This document shows, piece by piece, positions 44,596 through 53,350 of a DNA stretch of 64,000 nucleotides. Each line of letters opens with the position of its first letter. Position 1 is the first letter of the stretch. Source of the DNA: Hymenobacter sp. UV11. GTDB taxonomy: Bacteria; Bacteroidota; Bacteroidia; Cytophagales; Hymenobacteraceae. The DNA is taken from NCBI RefSeq assembly GCF_004684095.1, contig NZ_SRII01000010.1, forward strand, positions 182,449 to 246,448, given 5' to 3'. Made by a program: the position numbers and the translations under genes. The notes under the pieces were generated by a model. The model saw only the letters and a list, made by a program, of their open reading frames with translations. It ran no database searches and was not told where the DNA came from.

Positions 44596-45297
44596 ATGAC
44601 TGCTCTAGCCTTGTTGCTCGTGCTGGCTGCTCCGCCGAAGCTCGCCATCGACACCACCTTTTTTGACAGCAGCTGGCGGCACGTGCAGCGCGCCAACGCC
44701 GTGTACTACGGCTGGAATACGCCGCTCGACTCGGGCCGCTGTCGCATCCAGGATTTTTACCTCAGTGGCGAGCGGCAGATGGAAGCCCTGGGCTGGTCGG
44801 GCCCGCCGGTGGTGAAGGATGGGCCCGTGACGTACTTTTTCCGCTCGGGGCCTAAAAGTACCACCGGCCGGTTCGTCAATGGCAAGCGCGAAGGCGAGTG
44901 GCGGTATTGGAACGAGGACGGCACCCTGCGCCGAAAAATAACGTGGCACGCCAGTAGACAAGTCCTAGCGACCTACACTATAAAAGCCGCAGACAGTGAC
45001 GTGCCGCAGCTGATAGAGCAGATGCCCAAGTTTCTAGGGCCGCTGCCCCTGGCGCAGTACCTCGGAGCTACGATGCACCGCCCGGCTAGCATGCCCGCGG
45101 GCGGCGGCCAGGTCTTTGTGCAGTTTGTGGTGGGCCCACAGGGCAACATCACCAGCACCCGCATTGTGAAGGGCTTCGACCCAGCCTGCGATGCCGAGGC
45201 CCTGCGCGCCGTAGCGGCCTTGCCGCGCTGGCAGCCCGGCCTCCAAAACGGTCAGCCCGCCGCCGTGCGTTTCGTCATTCCCATTACTTTTCGCTGA
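44596..45297 (+). CDS. MORN/YwqK-repeat protein with TonB C-terminal domain
   Basis: 233 residues from 44596 (MTALALLLVLAAPPKLAIDT), a signal peptide or short anchor; the earlier in-frame ATG at 44548 is possible. The middle carries a MORN-like repeat (GRFVNGKREGEWRYWNEDGT) of the YwqK type. Residues about 155-233 are a TonB C-terminal domain (GGGQVFVQFVVGPQGNITST, DPACDAEALRAVAALPRWQP). In Bacteroidota such small TonB-domain proteins are periplasmic and may contact receptors or act independently of transport. It follows the TonB-dependent receptor on the same strand, so functional linkage is possible. Confidence 0.78.
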   Translation: MTALALLLVLAAPPKLAIDTTFFDSSWRHVQRANAVYYGWNTPLDSGRCRIQDFYLSGERQMEALGWSGPPVVKDGPVTYFFRSGPKSTTGRFVNGKREGEWRYWNEDGTLRRKITWHASRQVLATYTIKAADSDVPQLIEQMPKFLGPLPLAQYLGATMHRPASMPAGGGQVFVQFVVGPQGNITSTRIVKGFDPACDAEALRAVAALPRWQPGLQNGQPAAVRFVIPITFR

Positions 45298-45433
45298 GAA
45301 ATAAGCTCCCTAATTGAATTCAGCGCGCCTAAGGGGGGTAGGGAACTGATGCAGCGGCTTCGCGCTCGTCGGCTAATAGCCCGCTGCTAACTAATGGAAG
45401 GCGGGGCCGATTTGCTTAGTAACAGCAGTCGGT

Positions 45434-45769
45434 TCAGTGCAGGAGCTGGCCCCGGAAAGGCAAAGGCTTGTCGGCGAAAAAAGCCAGTAGCTCGGCCGCT
45501 GTCTCGAAGCCATCGGCCTGGGTCAGCGTCAGCAGCTCGGAGGGGGGTAGGGGGCGGCCGTCTACGCGCAGTTCGGTGGCCGTTAGCTCGATTTCCTGCA
45601 CCAGCCGCACCGGCAAGGGCGGCCAGAACTCGTACTGGTCGGGCTGGTGGGCGCGGGCGCAAAACTGCGCTACCTCGCCCGCCTGCCACCGCTGGCCCGC
45701 CCGAATAGTATGAATCTTGGTACCCGCGATAATAGATGGAATAAACGCCTCGTTGAACCCCAGTATCAT
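45434..45769 (-). CDS. ASCH-domain-like protein
   Basis: 111 residues. Beginning MILGFNEAFIPSIIAGTKIH followed by TIRAGQRWQAGEVAQF, it has the layout of the ASCH fold (substrate-pocket Lys/Thr/Arg near the start, then a basic strand), thought to bind RNA or modified nucleosides. Its ATG overlaps the XdhC stop codon by the ATGA arrangement (45766-45769), so translation is coupled to XdhC. The link to molybdenum enzyme maturation is unexplained. The family call is moderate because the domain is short. Confidence 0.6.
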   Translation of the reverse strand: MILGFNEAFIPSIIAGTKIHTIRAGQRWQAGEVAQFCARAHQPDQYEFWPPLPVRLVQEIELTATELRVDGRPLPPSELLTLTQADGFETAAELLAFFADKPLPFRGQLLH

Positions 45770-46890
45770 ATGCTGGCCGGAATGTGCACCGTGCCCGCCC
45801 GCTCGCGCAGCGGCCGGCCCTGCCGCCCACTGTGCTGCGCCTGAATCTCAGCCACAATAGCCAGCGCAATTTCCTCGGGCGTTTCACTCCCCAAATCCAA
45901 CCCAATCGGGCTGTGCAGGCGCTCGCGCAAGGCGGCTACCTGCGCGGCCGGAAACGCATCCAGCTCATCGAGCAGGCGCTGGGCCTTGAGGCGCGGGCCC
46001 AGCAGGCCAATGTAGGGCGCGGGCGAAGCCAGCAGGGTTTGCAGCGCGGCCAGGTCGTAGGCGTAGTTGTGGCTCAGCAGCACGTGGTAGGCCAGCGGGT
46101 CGGGCAGGGCGGTTTCCAACTCGCGCACGGGCGTGAGGCGCACTTCGGCGGCTTCGGGAAAGCGGAGGGGGGTAGCAAGGTTGGGCCGGCCGTCCACGAC
46201 GGTGATGTGCCAGCCCAGCGAGGCGGCCAGGTGCACCAGCGGCTGGGCATCGTTGCCGGCGCCGTACACCACCAGGCGCAGCGGCGGCCGCAGCACTTCC
46301 AGCGACGCCCGCACCGGCCCGGCGTCGGTCTCAATATCCAGCACCCGCGGCTGGCCCAGCGCCAGGGTGGCGCGGGCGGCCTCGGCCAGCGGAGCGGCCA
46401 GCAGCGGCGTGCCGCGCACTACCCCCGTTTCAGACAGCAATACGCGCTGGCCCACGGCGGCCTTTAGCCCGCTGGCATCGGTGGCAAACACGGTGGCCAG
46501 CACGGCGGGGGTGGGGTGCCGGGCAAAGTCGCGCAGCAGCTCCAGCGGGTTATCAGCATTGGTAAAATCGAGCGGCTCCAGTAGGATGCGCACCACGCCC
46601 TGGCAGCCGGGGCCGAGGCCGTGGCGCGGGTCGTCCTCGTCGCGGGTGTCGTAGGTAACGAGCGCCGGCTCGCCCTGGAAAATAGCGCGGCGGGCGCGCT
46701 GGCGGGCATCGCCCTCCAGGCAGCCACCGCTGATGGCGCCGGTCAGCTCACCGTCTTCGGTCACGAGCATGCGGGCGCCGGGGCGGCGGTAGGCCGAGCC
46801 AATAACTTCGACCACCGTGGCCAGCGCGCAGGGGCGGTGCGCGGCGTGGTGCTGGTCGTAAGCGAGAAAGAGACGTTGGAGTTCAGTCAT
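45766..46890 (-). CDS. XdhC/CoxI-family molybdenum cofactor chaperone
   Basis: 374 residues from 46890 (MTELQRLFLAYDQHHAAHRP); the longer in-frame reading extends toward the divergent AraC gene. The N-terminal XdhC_CoxI domain has ALATVVEVIGSAYRRPGARM and TGAISGGCLEGD with its conserved Cys; the C-terminal Rossmann domain has VVYGAGNDAQPLVHLAASLG. XdhC proteins bind the sulfurated molybdenum cofactor and insert it into xanthine dehydrogenase-family enzymes. The client is almost surely the three-subunit enzyme at 48960-52859, and the pairing equals E. coli paoABCD. It is co-transcribed with the ASCH gene. Confidence 0.92.
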   Translation of the reverse strand: MTELQRLFLAYDQHHAAHRPCALATVVEVIGSAYRRPGARMLVTEDGELTGAISGGCLEGDARQRARRAIFQGEPALVTYDTRDEDDPRHGLGPGCQGVVRILLEPLDFTNADNPLELLRDFARHPTPAVLATVFATDASGLKAAVGQRVLLSETGVVRGTPLLAAPLAEAARATLALGQPRVLDIETDAGPVRASLEVLRPPLRLVVYGAGNDAQPLVHLAASLGWHITVVDGRPNLATPLRFPEAAEVRLTPVRELETALPDPLAYHVLLSHNYAYDLAALQTLLASPAPYIGLLGPRLKAQRLLDELDAFPAAQVAALRERLHSPIGLDLGSETPEEIALAIVAEIQAQHSGRQGRPLRERAGTVHIPASI

Positions 46891-47015
46891 TACAAAAAAA
46901 GGCCGGTTGGGGCAGTACGCCCGGCGGCGCGGCTGGGTTATCCAAACCGTCGGCCCGCGCCTGCGGTTTCCAAACTGCCGCGCATCCTCTATCAACGACC
47001 TGGCCACCAGCCGCT

Positions 47016-47885
47016 ATGAACGCTACTATTCCTGTTTATCAGCTAGCTACCCTCACCGAAACCGAGGAAAAGCCTGCGGCAATATTTTTCCTGGGGCCTA
47101 ACTCGCCGCCGTCCCAGTTGCCGATTCACCTGCCGTACCGCAGCAATTATTACAAAATCGGCCTTGGCTTGCAGGGGAGCGCCCGCCTGCACGTCAACCT
47201 CGAAGCCTACGACGTAGGGCCCGGCTCGCTGGTCATGCTCTCGCCCTACGTTATCAAGCAGTGGCCCGCCATGTCGGCCGATTTTGACTCGCTGAGCATC
47301 TTTTTTACTAAGGAATTTATCGCGGCCAACGGCGGGCCTGGCCCGGATACGTTCGCTTTTTTTGCGCGTGATGCCCAGCACGTGCTGGCTCTACCCCCCG
47401 CCCAGGCCGCGAGCATCGAGGCGCTGCTGCGCACCATCGAGCAGCGCTACGGGGCGCCCCACGTGTACCGCGAGGAGATTTTGCGCAGCCTGCTGCACAT
47501 TCTCCTGCACGAAACGGCCCCCATTTACGGCGCGCTGCGCGGGTCGGCCAAGGCCGCGCAGCCGAGAAGCCACCTCATTGCCGCCGAGTTTAAGGCGCTG
47601 GTTAATACGCACTACGCTACCCAGCGGGGCCTGGCTTTTTACGCCGATAAGCTGTGCATCAGCCCCAAGCACCTGGCCGAAACCATAAAGGAAGCCACCG
47701 GCAAGCGCGCCGTGGCGTGGCTAGCCGACGCCGTGCTGCTCGAAGCCCAGGTGCTGCTGCTAAACCCGGCCCTGACCATCGGCCAGGTAGCCGATACGCT
47801 GCACTTCGCCGACCAATCCACTTTCGGGCGGTTTTTCCGCAACAATGCCGGCGTTTCGCCCGCCGCCTACCGCCAGCGGGCATAA
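47016..47885 (+). CDS. AraC-family transcriptional regulator
   Basis: 289 residues: an N-terminal cupin-like sensor (about 20-110, LEAYDVGPGSLVMLSPYVIK) and a C-terminal double helix-turn-helix (about 190-285) with GLAFYADKLCISPKHLAETI and IGQVADTLHFADQSTFGRFF, ending SPAAYRQRA. Bacteroidota regulators of this type often control a neighbouring oxidoreductase. Here it is divergent from xdhC and 121 nt before an NmrA-like gene, so either may be its target. The stop TAA is immediately followed by a GTGTAG hairpin. Confidence 0.92.
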   Translation: MNATIPVYQLATLTETEEKPAAIFFLGPNSPPSQLPIHLPYRSNYYKIGLGLQGSARLHVNLEAYDVGPGSLVMLSPYVIKQWPAMSADFDSLSIFFTKEFIAANGGPGPDTFAFFARDAQHVLALPPAQAASIEALLRTIEQRYGAPHVYREEILRSLLHILLHETAPIYGALRGSAKAAQPRSHLIAAEFKALVNTHYATQRGLAFYADKLCISPKHLAETIKEATGKRAVAWLADAVLLEAQVLLLNPALTIGQVADTLHFADQSTFGRFFRNNAGVSPAAYRQRA

Positions 47886-47913
47886 GTGTAGCGCGGACGC
47901 TGCGAGTCCGCGC
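47886..47913. repeat. GTGTAG-family hairpin after AraC gene
   Basis: GTGTAG (47886) directly follows the TAA stop; GCGCGGAC and GTCCGCGC form an 8-bp stem with a 7-base loop. Confidence 0.6.
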
Positions 47914-47994
47914 GTGGTATCGTCCGGCTACTACCCCCGCACTTTGGCCCAACCTTCCCGCCATTAGGCCCTTTCAACCCCAGGCATCGAAGCC

Positions 47995-48002
47995 GAGCTT
48001 TG
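47995..48002 (+). promoter_or_regulatory. Probable -7 box GAGCTTTG, 4 nt before start codon
   Basis: One mismatch to TAnnTTTG; four bases to the ATG at 48007. The TTTC at 47971 is a weak -33 candidate. Fits the leaderless pattern seen elsewhere in the window. Confidence 0.4.
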
Positions 48003-48006
48003 CACT

Positions 48007-48894
48007 ATGAAAATCATCGTAACAGGTTCACTCGGAAACATCAGTAAGCCCCTGGCTGCTACGCTAGTGCAGCAGGGCCACGCGGTCACGGTTATCAGTA
48101 GCCAACCGGCGCGGCAGGCCGCCATTGAGGCCCTGGGGGCCACCGCCGCCATCGGTACATTTGAAGATGCGGATTTCCTGGCCGCCACCTTCGCCGGGGC
48201 CGATGCCGTGTACGCCATGGTGGCATCTGGCTACCGCGAGCCCGACTCGCGGGTGTATTTCCAGCGTATCGGCCGGCACTATGCGCAGGCCATCCGGCAG
48301 GCGGGCGTGGGGCGGGTGGTGCAGCTCAGCAGCTGGGGCGCCCACCTCGACCACGGCACCGGCGGCATCCTGGGCTCGCACGACGTGGAGGAAATCCTGG
48401 CTGAGCTGCCCGGCCTTGCGCTCACGCACCTGCGCCCTACCTCCTTCTATACCAACTACTACGGCTTCATCGGCATGATAAAAGCGGCGGGCATCATGGG
48501 GGCCAACTGCGGGGAAGATGTGCGGGTGGCCCTCGTGCATCCGCACGACATTGCTGCCGCTGCCGCCGAGGAGCTGACCCGGCCCGCTGGCCCCGGCCGC
48601 ACCGTGCGCTATGTAGCCAGCGACGAGCGCACGCCCACCGAAGTAGCGCAGGTGCTGGGCGCCGCCATCGGCCGGCCCGACCTGCGCTGGGTCGCCTTCT
48701 CCGACGAGCAGATGCGGGAAAACCTCCTCAAAAACGGCCTACCCCCCAGTACTGCCGCCGATATCGTGGACATCTATGCCAGCATGAACAGCGGCGCCCT
48801 GGGCGAGGACTACTGGCAGCATAGGCCCACCTTGGGCCAAGTGAAGCTGGAGGATTTTGCCCAGGAGTTTGCGGCAGCTTTTGGAAACAATTGA
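48007..48894 (+). CDS. NmrA-like NAD(P)-binding oxidoreductase
   Basis: A 295-residue atypical SDR. The Rossmann motif is at the N-terminus (MKIIVTGSLGNISKPLAATL), followed by VTVISSQPARQAAIEALG and FEDADFLAATFAGADAVYAM; the later blocks LTHLRPTSFYTNYYGFIGMI and LVHPHDIAAAAAEEL are typical of NmrA/QOR2-like proteins. The active-site Tyr/Lys pair of classical SDRs is not evident, so it may be a redox sensor or a quinone reductase. It lies downstream of the AraC regulator and ends at a strong palindromic terminator. Confidence 0.88.
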   Translation: MKIIVTGSLGNISKPLAATLVQQGHAVTVISSQPARQAAIEALGATAAIGTFEDADFLAATFAGADAVYAMVASGYREPDSRVYFQRIGRHYAQAIRQAGVGRVVQLSSWGAHLDHGTGGILGSHDVEEILAELPGLALTHLRPTSFYTNYYGFIGMIKAAGIMGANCGEDVRVALVHPHDIAAAAAEELTRPAGPGRTVRYVASDERTPTEVAQVLGAAIGRPDLRWVAFSDEQMRENLLKNGLPPSTAADIVDIYASMNSGALGEDYWQHRPTLGQVKLEDFAQEFAAAFGNN

Positions 48895-48895
48895 T

Positions 48896-48947
48896 AGCAA
48901 ACGAAAGCGCCCCGCAGCCAATTGGCTGCGGGGCGCTTTCGTTTGCT
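48896..48947. terminator. Perfect 52-nt palindrome acting as bidirectional terminator
   Basis: 26-bp arms without loop (left arm AGCAAACGAAAGCGCCCCGC followed by AGCCAA). It starts 2 nt after the NmrA stop and ends 13 nt before the end of the convergent molybdopterin-subunit gene. It lacks long U-runs but the stem is extremely stable. Confidence 0.8.
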
Positions 48948-48959
48948 GCCAATCGCTAT

Positions 48960-51227
48960 TTACAGCAGCTTATCAATCGTCAGCGGCAGTTCGCGCACGC
49001 GCTTGCCGGTGGCGTGGTACACGGCATTGGCTACGGCGGCGGCTACGCCGAGCATGCCGATTTCGCCCACGCCTTTCACGCCGATAGGGCTGGCGATGTC
49101 GTCTTCCTCCTCCACAAAAATCACGTCGATTTTGTGAATGTCGGCGTTCACTGGGATGTGGTACTCGGCATAGTTGTGGTTCATGTAGCGGCCCTGCACG
49201 TTGTCGAGGTAGGCCTCTTCCATCAGGGCCATGCTGATGCCCCAGACCGTGCCGCCCAGCACTTGGCTACGGGCCGTTTTGGGGTTCATGATGCGGCCGG
49301 CGGCTACGGCGTTCACCACGCGGGTGACGTGGATGGTGCCCAGGTCCTCGTCCACTTTCACCTCCACGAAGGACGCGTTGTGCGAGTGCATCGAGTATTT
49401 CTGCAAATTGATGGGGTTGGGACCGGCTTTGCCATCGGCCTCAATCTTGTCCTCGCCGCTGGCTTGCAGAACATCCTTGATGGCCACCGACTTGCTGATG
49501 TCCTCGTTGGCGCGAATGAGGCCGTTCACGAACTGTACGTTCTCAAAATCGAGGCCATCCAGCGGCGAATTGTCCATCTTCTGCGCCAGCTTAAGCAGCT
49601 TTTTACCGACTTCCTGGCAGGCATTTTTCACGGCTGCGCCTACTGAGTTGGCGGTCCAGGAGCCACCTTGTAGGGGGGCGGTAGGGTACTCCGTGTCGCC
49701 GAGGTTGAACTGCACCTTTTCCATGGGCAGGCCCAGGGTTTGGGCTGCCATTTGGGTCATAATCACGTAGGTGCCCGCGCCCTGGTCGTTGGTGGCACTG
49801 TTCACGGTGAGGGTGCCGTCGGCTTTCAGGGTGGCTTTGGCGGCGGCCTTCTGCATGGAGGCATCCCAGCAGCCGCTGGCCATGCCCCAGCCGACTAGCA
49901 TGTTACCATCGCGCATCGAGCGAGGCTCGGGGCTGCGCTGGTCCCAGCCGAAGCGGGCGGCGCCTTCGTGGTAGCAGTCAATCAACCGCTTGCTGCTGAA
50001 GGGCTTATTCTCGGTGGGGTCCTCGTAGGTATAGTTGAGTAGGCGGAATTGCAACGGGTCCACCTTGGCCTCGTACGACAACTCATCAATGGCGCTTTCG
50101 ATAGCAAACGAGCCGGTGGCCGCGCCGGGGGCGCGCATGTCGGCCGGCGTGTCCACGTCCAGCTTGGCCAGCTTGTAATCAAACTTGCTGTTGGGAGTTT
50201 TATAGAGGATTCCCGACCAGTTTACCACCGTTTCGGTTTCGTCCTCAAACTGCGAAGTTTCGGCAAAAGCGTTATGCTCAAGCGATTGCAGGTAGCCCTG
50301 GTCGTCGGCCGATACTTTAATATCCTGGATGGTGTGGGGCCGGTGGCCCAGGCTGAACATCTGCGAGCGCGTGAGCGACACCCGCACCGAATGCTCCAGC
50401 TCCAACGAGGCCAGCACCGCCAGAAATACCTGGTGCTGCGGCCGCAGACCCGAGCCAAAGCCGCCGCCGGTGAACTTCGAAATCACCCGCGCTTCTTCCT
50501 TACTCAGCCCAAAAATCTTGGCGATGTACTGCTGCACATTGGGCGCGCCCTGCGTTTTATCGTAGATTTTCAGCTTCTTACCATCGCCCAGCCACTCCAC
50601 GGTGGTGGCAAACATCTCCATCGGGTTGTGGTGCTGCGCGTGGTGCGTGTACTCGCCCTGAATCTTGTGCGGCGCTTCGGCATAGGCCTTGTCGGCGTCG
50701 CCCTTGGGCTTGGGAGGGGGTAGGAAACCGGTTTTGCCCTTGGGCGCGTCGAAGGCTTCGCCGCGCGATTTTTCGAGGTCAGTGTTGTGCTCGGCTACTT
50801 CGTATTCGACCCGCAGAATGGACGCCGCGTAGCGCGCCAACTCAAACGTTTCGGCGATAATCAGGGCCACCGGCTGCTGGCTAAACAGAATTTCGGCGTC
50901 GTGCAGCGGGCGGAAGGGCGAGCCGCCGGGCGCCACGTCATCTTTATAGGCGCGGTCAAACCAGGCCAGCGTGGGCACATTCTCGTGTGAGAATATCTGC
51001 TTCACGCCGGGCAAAGCCAGAACTGGCGCAGTGTCGATTTTCGTGATTTTACCCTTCGCGATGGGGCTGCTGACCACGTAGCCGTACCACAAATCAGGCA
51101 CGTTAAACTCGGCGGCATAGGTAGCCGAGCCCGAAACTTTGGCCGGGCCGTCGGGGCGGCTAATGGGCCGACCCACAACGTCGGAATCCAGGCGCACGGT
51201 GGGCGGGGTAGCAATAGTCTGACTCAT
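48960..51227 (-). CDS. Xanthine dehydrogenase-family molybdopterin-binding subunit (PaoC-like)
   Basis: The 755-residue catalytic subunit of a three-part molybdenum hydroxylase. Two domains: an a/b hammerhead (about 20-140, GRPISRPDGPAKVSGSATYA) and the large cofactor domain with GGGFGSGLRP, DMRAPGAATGSFAIESAIDE and the C-terminal GVKGVGEIGMLGVAAA, whose Glu is the catalytic base. The best fit is E. coli PaoC, which oxidises aromatic aldehydes to acids. The gene is last in the operon 2Fe-2S, FAD, molybdenum subunit; the gap to the FAD subunit is 5 nt. XdhC at 45766 would load the cofactor. Confidence 0.92.
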   Translation of the reverse strand: MSQTIATPPTVRLDSDVVGRPISRPDGPAKVSGSATYAAEFNVPDLWYGYVVSSPIAKGKITKIDTAPVLALPGVKQIFSHENVPTLAWFDRAYKDDVAPGGSPFRPLHDAEILFSQQPVALIIAETFELARYAASILRVEYEVAEHNTDLEKSRGEAFDAPKGKTGFLPPPKPKGDADKAYAEAPHKIQGEYTHHAQHHNPMEMFATTVEWLGDGKKLKIYDKTQGAPNVQQYIAKIFGLSKEEARVISKFTGGGFGSGLRPQHQVFLAVLASLELEHSVRVSLTRSQMFSLGHRPHTIQDIKVSADDQGYLQSLEHNAFAETSQFEDETETVVNWSGILYKTPNSKFDYKLAKLDVDTPADMRAPGAATGSFAIESAIDELSYEAKVDPLQFRLLNYTYEDPTENKPFSSKRLIDCYHEGAARFGWDQRSPEPRSMRDGNMLVGWGMASGCWDASMQKAAAKATLKADGTLTVNSATNDQGAGTYVIMTQMAAQTLGLPMEKVQFNLGDTEYPTAPLQGGSWTANSVGAAVKNACQEVGKKLLKLAQKMDNSPLDGLDFENVQFVNGLIRANEDISKSVAIKDVLQASGEDKIEADGKAGPNPINLQKYSMHSHNASFVEVKVDEDLGTIHVTRVVNAVAAGRIMNPKTARSQVLGGTVWGISMALMEEAYLDNVQGRYMNHNYAEYHIPVNADIHKIDVIFVEEEDDIASPIGVKGVGEIGMLGVAAAVANAVYHATGKRVRELPLTIDKLL

Positions 51228-51232
51228 AAAGC

Positions 51233-52258
51233 TTACGGATTAGAATTTAGAAAAGCGGTAGAATCAAGCTCCTGGCTCATCTCTGTGGCCTGCTTGAGGG
51301 CGCGCACGATGGCACGGCGGCCCAGCTCGATTTTGAAAGAATTGGGCCCGTAGCCCTTGGCCTCGGCAAATACCTTGGCGGCCACCTGGCGGAACAAATC
51401 GGGCGAAGCCGGCTGGCCTTCCAGCATTTTTTCGGCTTCCTGGTCGCGCCAGGGCTTGTGGGCCACGCCGCCCAGCGCAAAGCGGGCCGTTTTGATGGTG
51501 TTGCCCTCCATTTCGAGGCCCACCGCCACGCTCACCAGCGCAAAAGCGTAGCTGGCCCGGTCGCGCAGCTTGAGGTAGGTAAAGTTCTTCTCAAACCCGC
51601 GCCGGGGCAGGTCGATGGCCGTTACCAACTCACCCGGATTCAGTGTGTTGTCTAGCTCCGGCTTATCGCCCGGCAGGCGGTGGAAGTCTTCAAACTTGAT
51701 GGTGCGCTCGCCCTCGGGGCCTTGCACGCGCACCACAGCTTCCAGCGCGGCCAGGGCCACGCACATATCGGAGGGGTGGGTAGCGATGCAGCTGTCGCTG
51801 GTGCCCAGTACGCCGCACACCCGGTTCATGCCGTTGATGGCCGAGCAGCCGGTGCCCGGCTCGCGCTTGTTGCAGGGGGTAGCGAGGTCGTAGAAGTAGT
51901 AGCAGCGGGTGCGCTGCAGCAGGTTGCCGCCGTCGGTGGCCATGTTGCGCAGCTGCGGCGTGGCCCCGGCCAAGATGGTCTGGCTCAGGAGGGGGTAGCG
52001 CGCCTGCACCTGCTCATCGTAGGCGGTGGCCGAGTTGGTAGCGAGCGCACCCAGGCGCAGGCCGCCGTCGGGCAGCGCCTCAATCTGGCCCAGCGGCAGG
52101 TGGCCGAGGCTGGTGAGGTGGGTAGGGCGGCTCACGTTGTACTTCATCAGGTCGATGAGGTTGGTGCCGCCGCCCAGGTAGGCCGCGCCGTCGTGGCTGG
52201 TATGGTCGGCCACGGCCGTTTGCACGGCCTCGGCTTGGGTAAGGGTGAAGCTGTTCAT
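51233..52258 (-). CDS. Molybdenum hydroxylase FAD-binding subunit (PaoB-like)
   Basis: 341 residues. FAD-binding motif YLGGGTNLIDLMKY near the N-terminus and GATPQLRNMATDGGNLLQRT around residue 100. Between them and the C-terminal CO dehydrogenase flavoprotein domain is a Cys-rich insertion (CYYFYDLATPCNKREPGTGC, then CGVLGTSDSC) like the extra [4Fe-4S] site of PaoB, so electrons may pass through one more cluster than in xanthine dehydrogenase. It sits between the 2Fe-2S and molybdenum subunits, 13 nt and 5 nt apart. Confidence 0.92.
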   Translation of the reverse strand: MNSFTLTQAEAVQTAVADHTSHDGAAYLGGGTNLIDLMKYNVSRPTHLTSLGHLPLGQIEALPDGGLRLGALATNSATAYDEQVQARYPLLSQTILAGATPQLRNMATDGGNLLQRTRCYYFYDLATPCNKREPGTGCSAINGMNRVCGVLGTSDSCIATHPSDMCVALAALEAVVRVQGPEGERTIKFEDFHRLPGDKPELDNTLNPGELVTAIDLPRRGFEKNFTYLKLRDRASYAFALVSVAVGLEMEGNTIKTARFALGGVAHKPWRDQEAEKMLEGQPASPDLFRQVAAKVFAEAKGYGPNSFKIELGRRAIVRALKQATEMSQELDSTAFLNSNP

Positions 52259-52271
52259 AAGAGGCTGCTAA

Positions 52272-52859
52272 TTAATTAACTGGACTGGCGGCGGTAGGCT
52301 GCGCGGGGATGGTAACCAGCGTGCCGTTGTCTACCACTACCTGGCCATCGTGCAGCACTTCCATCACGGCCGAGAGAATGTTGGTGTAGGCGCCGCAGCG
52401 GCAGAGGTTGCCGCTCATCAGCTCGCGCACCTCGTCGGCGGTTTTGGCGCGGCCCTCGTTGAGGAGGCCCTGTGCCGAGCAAATCTGGCCCGGCGTGCAA
52501 TAGCCGCACTGGAAGGCGTCGTGGTCGATAAACGCCTGCTGCAAGGGCGACAGGTTGTCCTCGCTACCCAGGCCCTCAATGGTCTGGATGTCTTTGCCTT
52601 GGTACACCGTGGCCAGGGCCAGGCAGGAGTTGATGCGCTGGCCATCGACGAGCACCGTGCAGGCGCCGCACTGGCCGTGATCGCAGCCCTTTTTGGTGCC
52701 GGTCAGGTTCAGGTACTCGCGCAGGGCGTCGAGCAGGCTGGTCCAGGGTGCAATTTCGAGGGTGTGGTCCTGGCCGTTCACGCGCAGCGTCACGGGCTGG
52801 GTAGGCACCACAGCGGGCGCGTTTTTATCGAGCGGCTGTTGGATGAAATGTAGGCTCAT
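52272..52859 (-). CDS. Molybdenum hydroxylase 2Fe-2S subunit (PaoA-like)
   Basis: 195 residues with two [2Fe-2S] sites: plant-ferredoxin type CDHGQCGACTVLVDGQ plus a later Cys, and the helical site CGYCTPGQICSA with CRCGAY. It carries electrons from the molybdenum to the FAD subunit. Unlike E. coli PaoA, the N-terminus (MSLHFIQQPLDKNAPAVVPT) has no twin-arginine signal, so this enzyme is probably cytoplasmic. First gene of the operon. The promoter is not clear; no TAnnTTTG box was seen directly upstream. Confidence 0.93.
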   Translation of the reverse strand: MSLHFIQQPLDKNAPAVVPTQPVTLRVNGQDHTLEIAPWTSLLDALREYLNLTGTKKGCDHGQCGACTVLVDGQRINSCLALATVYQGKDIQTIEGLGSEDNLSPLQQAFIDHDAFQCGYCTPGQICSAQGLLNEGRAKTADEVRELMSGNLCRCGAYTNILSAVMEVLHDGQVVVDNGTLVTIPAQPTAASPVN

Positions 52860-53159
52860 ACAGCGGTAAGTAAGAAATAGCGGCTTTGGCAGCCGGGAGT
52901 TTGCAATACTGACCCCTACGCGCCAAAACGCGCGTTCGATATTTTTAATAGTCTAAATAAGCACGTCAGCTCATCTTAAGACAGAATTAAGTATTGAGAA
53001 TCAACCGGGCAACTCAGTAGCTGCCGAGCTAGCTTTTTGCGATAAATGCCTCGGCATTCTCTGCACAATAAGTCGTTGTATTCGAGCAGATACAGCGAAA
53101 CTTTCCACGAACGACGCGGGCGCATTCTGGTAGCTGGCCGCCGCCCTACCCCCCACCGC

Positions 53160-53191
53160 TTGGCCCGAAGCCGGCCGCCGGGCTACCTTTG
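53160..53191 (+). promoter_or_regulatory. Promoter of riboswitch-controlled homoserine dehydrogenase gene
   Basis: TTG at 53160-53162, 21 nt spacer, then an exact -7 box TACCTTTG (53184-53191). Expected start near 53197, about 15 nt before the SAM aptamer. Confidence 0.75.
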
Positions 53192-53212
53192 CTGCGCCTC
53201 CTCACCGGGGGC

Positions 53213-53297
53213 CCTTATCAAGAAAGGCGGAGGGACAGGCCCTGCGATGCCTTAGCAACCGGTAGCAATACGAGGTGCTAATTCCTGTTTCGAGGCG
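53213..53297 (+). promoter_or_regulatory. SAM-I riboswitch aptamer
   Basis: The conserved core is unmistakable in order: CTTATCAAGAAAGGCGGAGG, GACAGGCCCTGCGATGCC, TTAGCAACC, and GAGGTGCTAATTCCTG. These correspond to P1/J1-2, the kink-turn side of P2, the P3 arm and J4/1. It binds S-adenosylmethionine and should shut off the downstream gene when methionine supply is ample. The exact P1 ends are approximate. Confidence 0.93.
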
Positions 53298-53350
53298 CGG
53301 CGCCAGCCCGGCTCGGAAGAAGATAAGCCAAAAGTGCCCGCAATGGCGGT

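Noticed and set aside
53046..53255. Short plus-strand frame before homoserine dehydrogenase
   Set aside because: It overlaps the promoter and the SAM-I aptamer; the bases are conserved as RNA, not protein.
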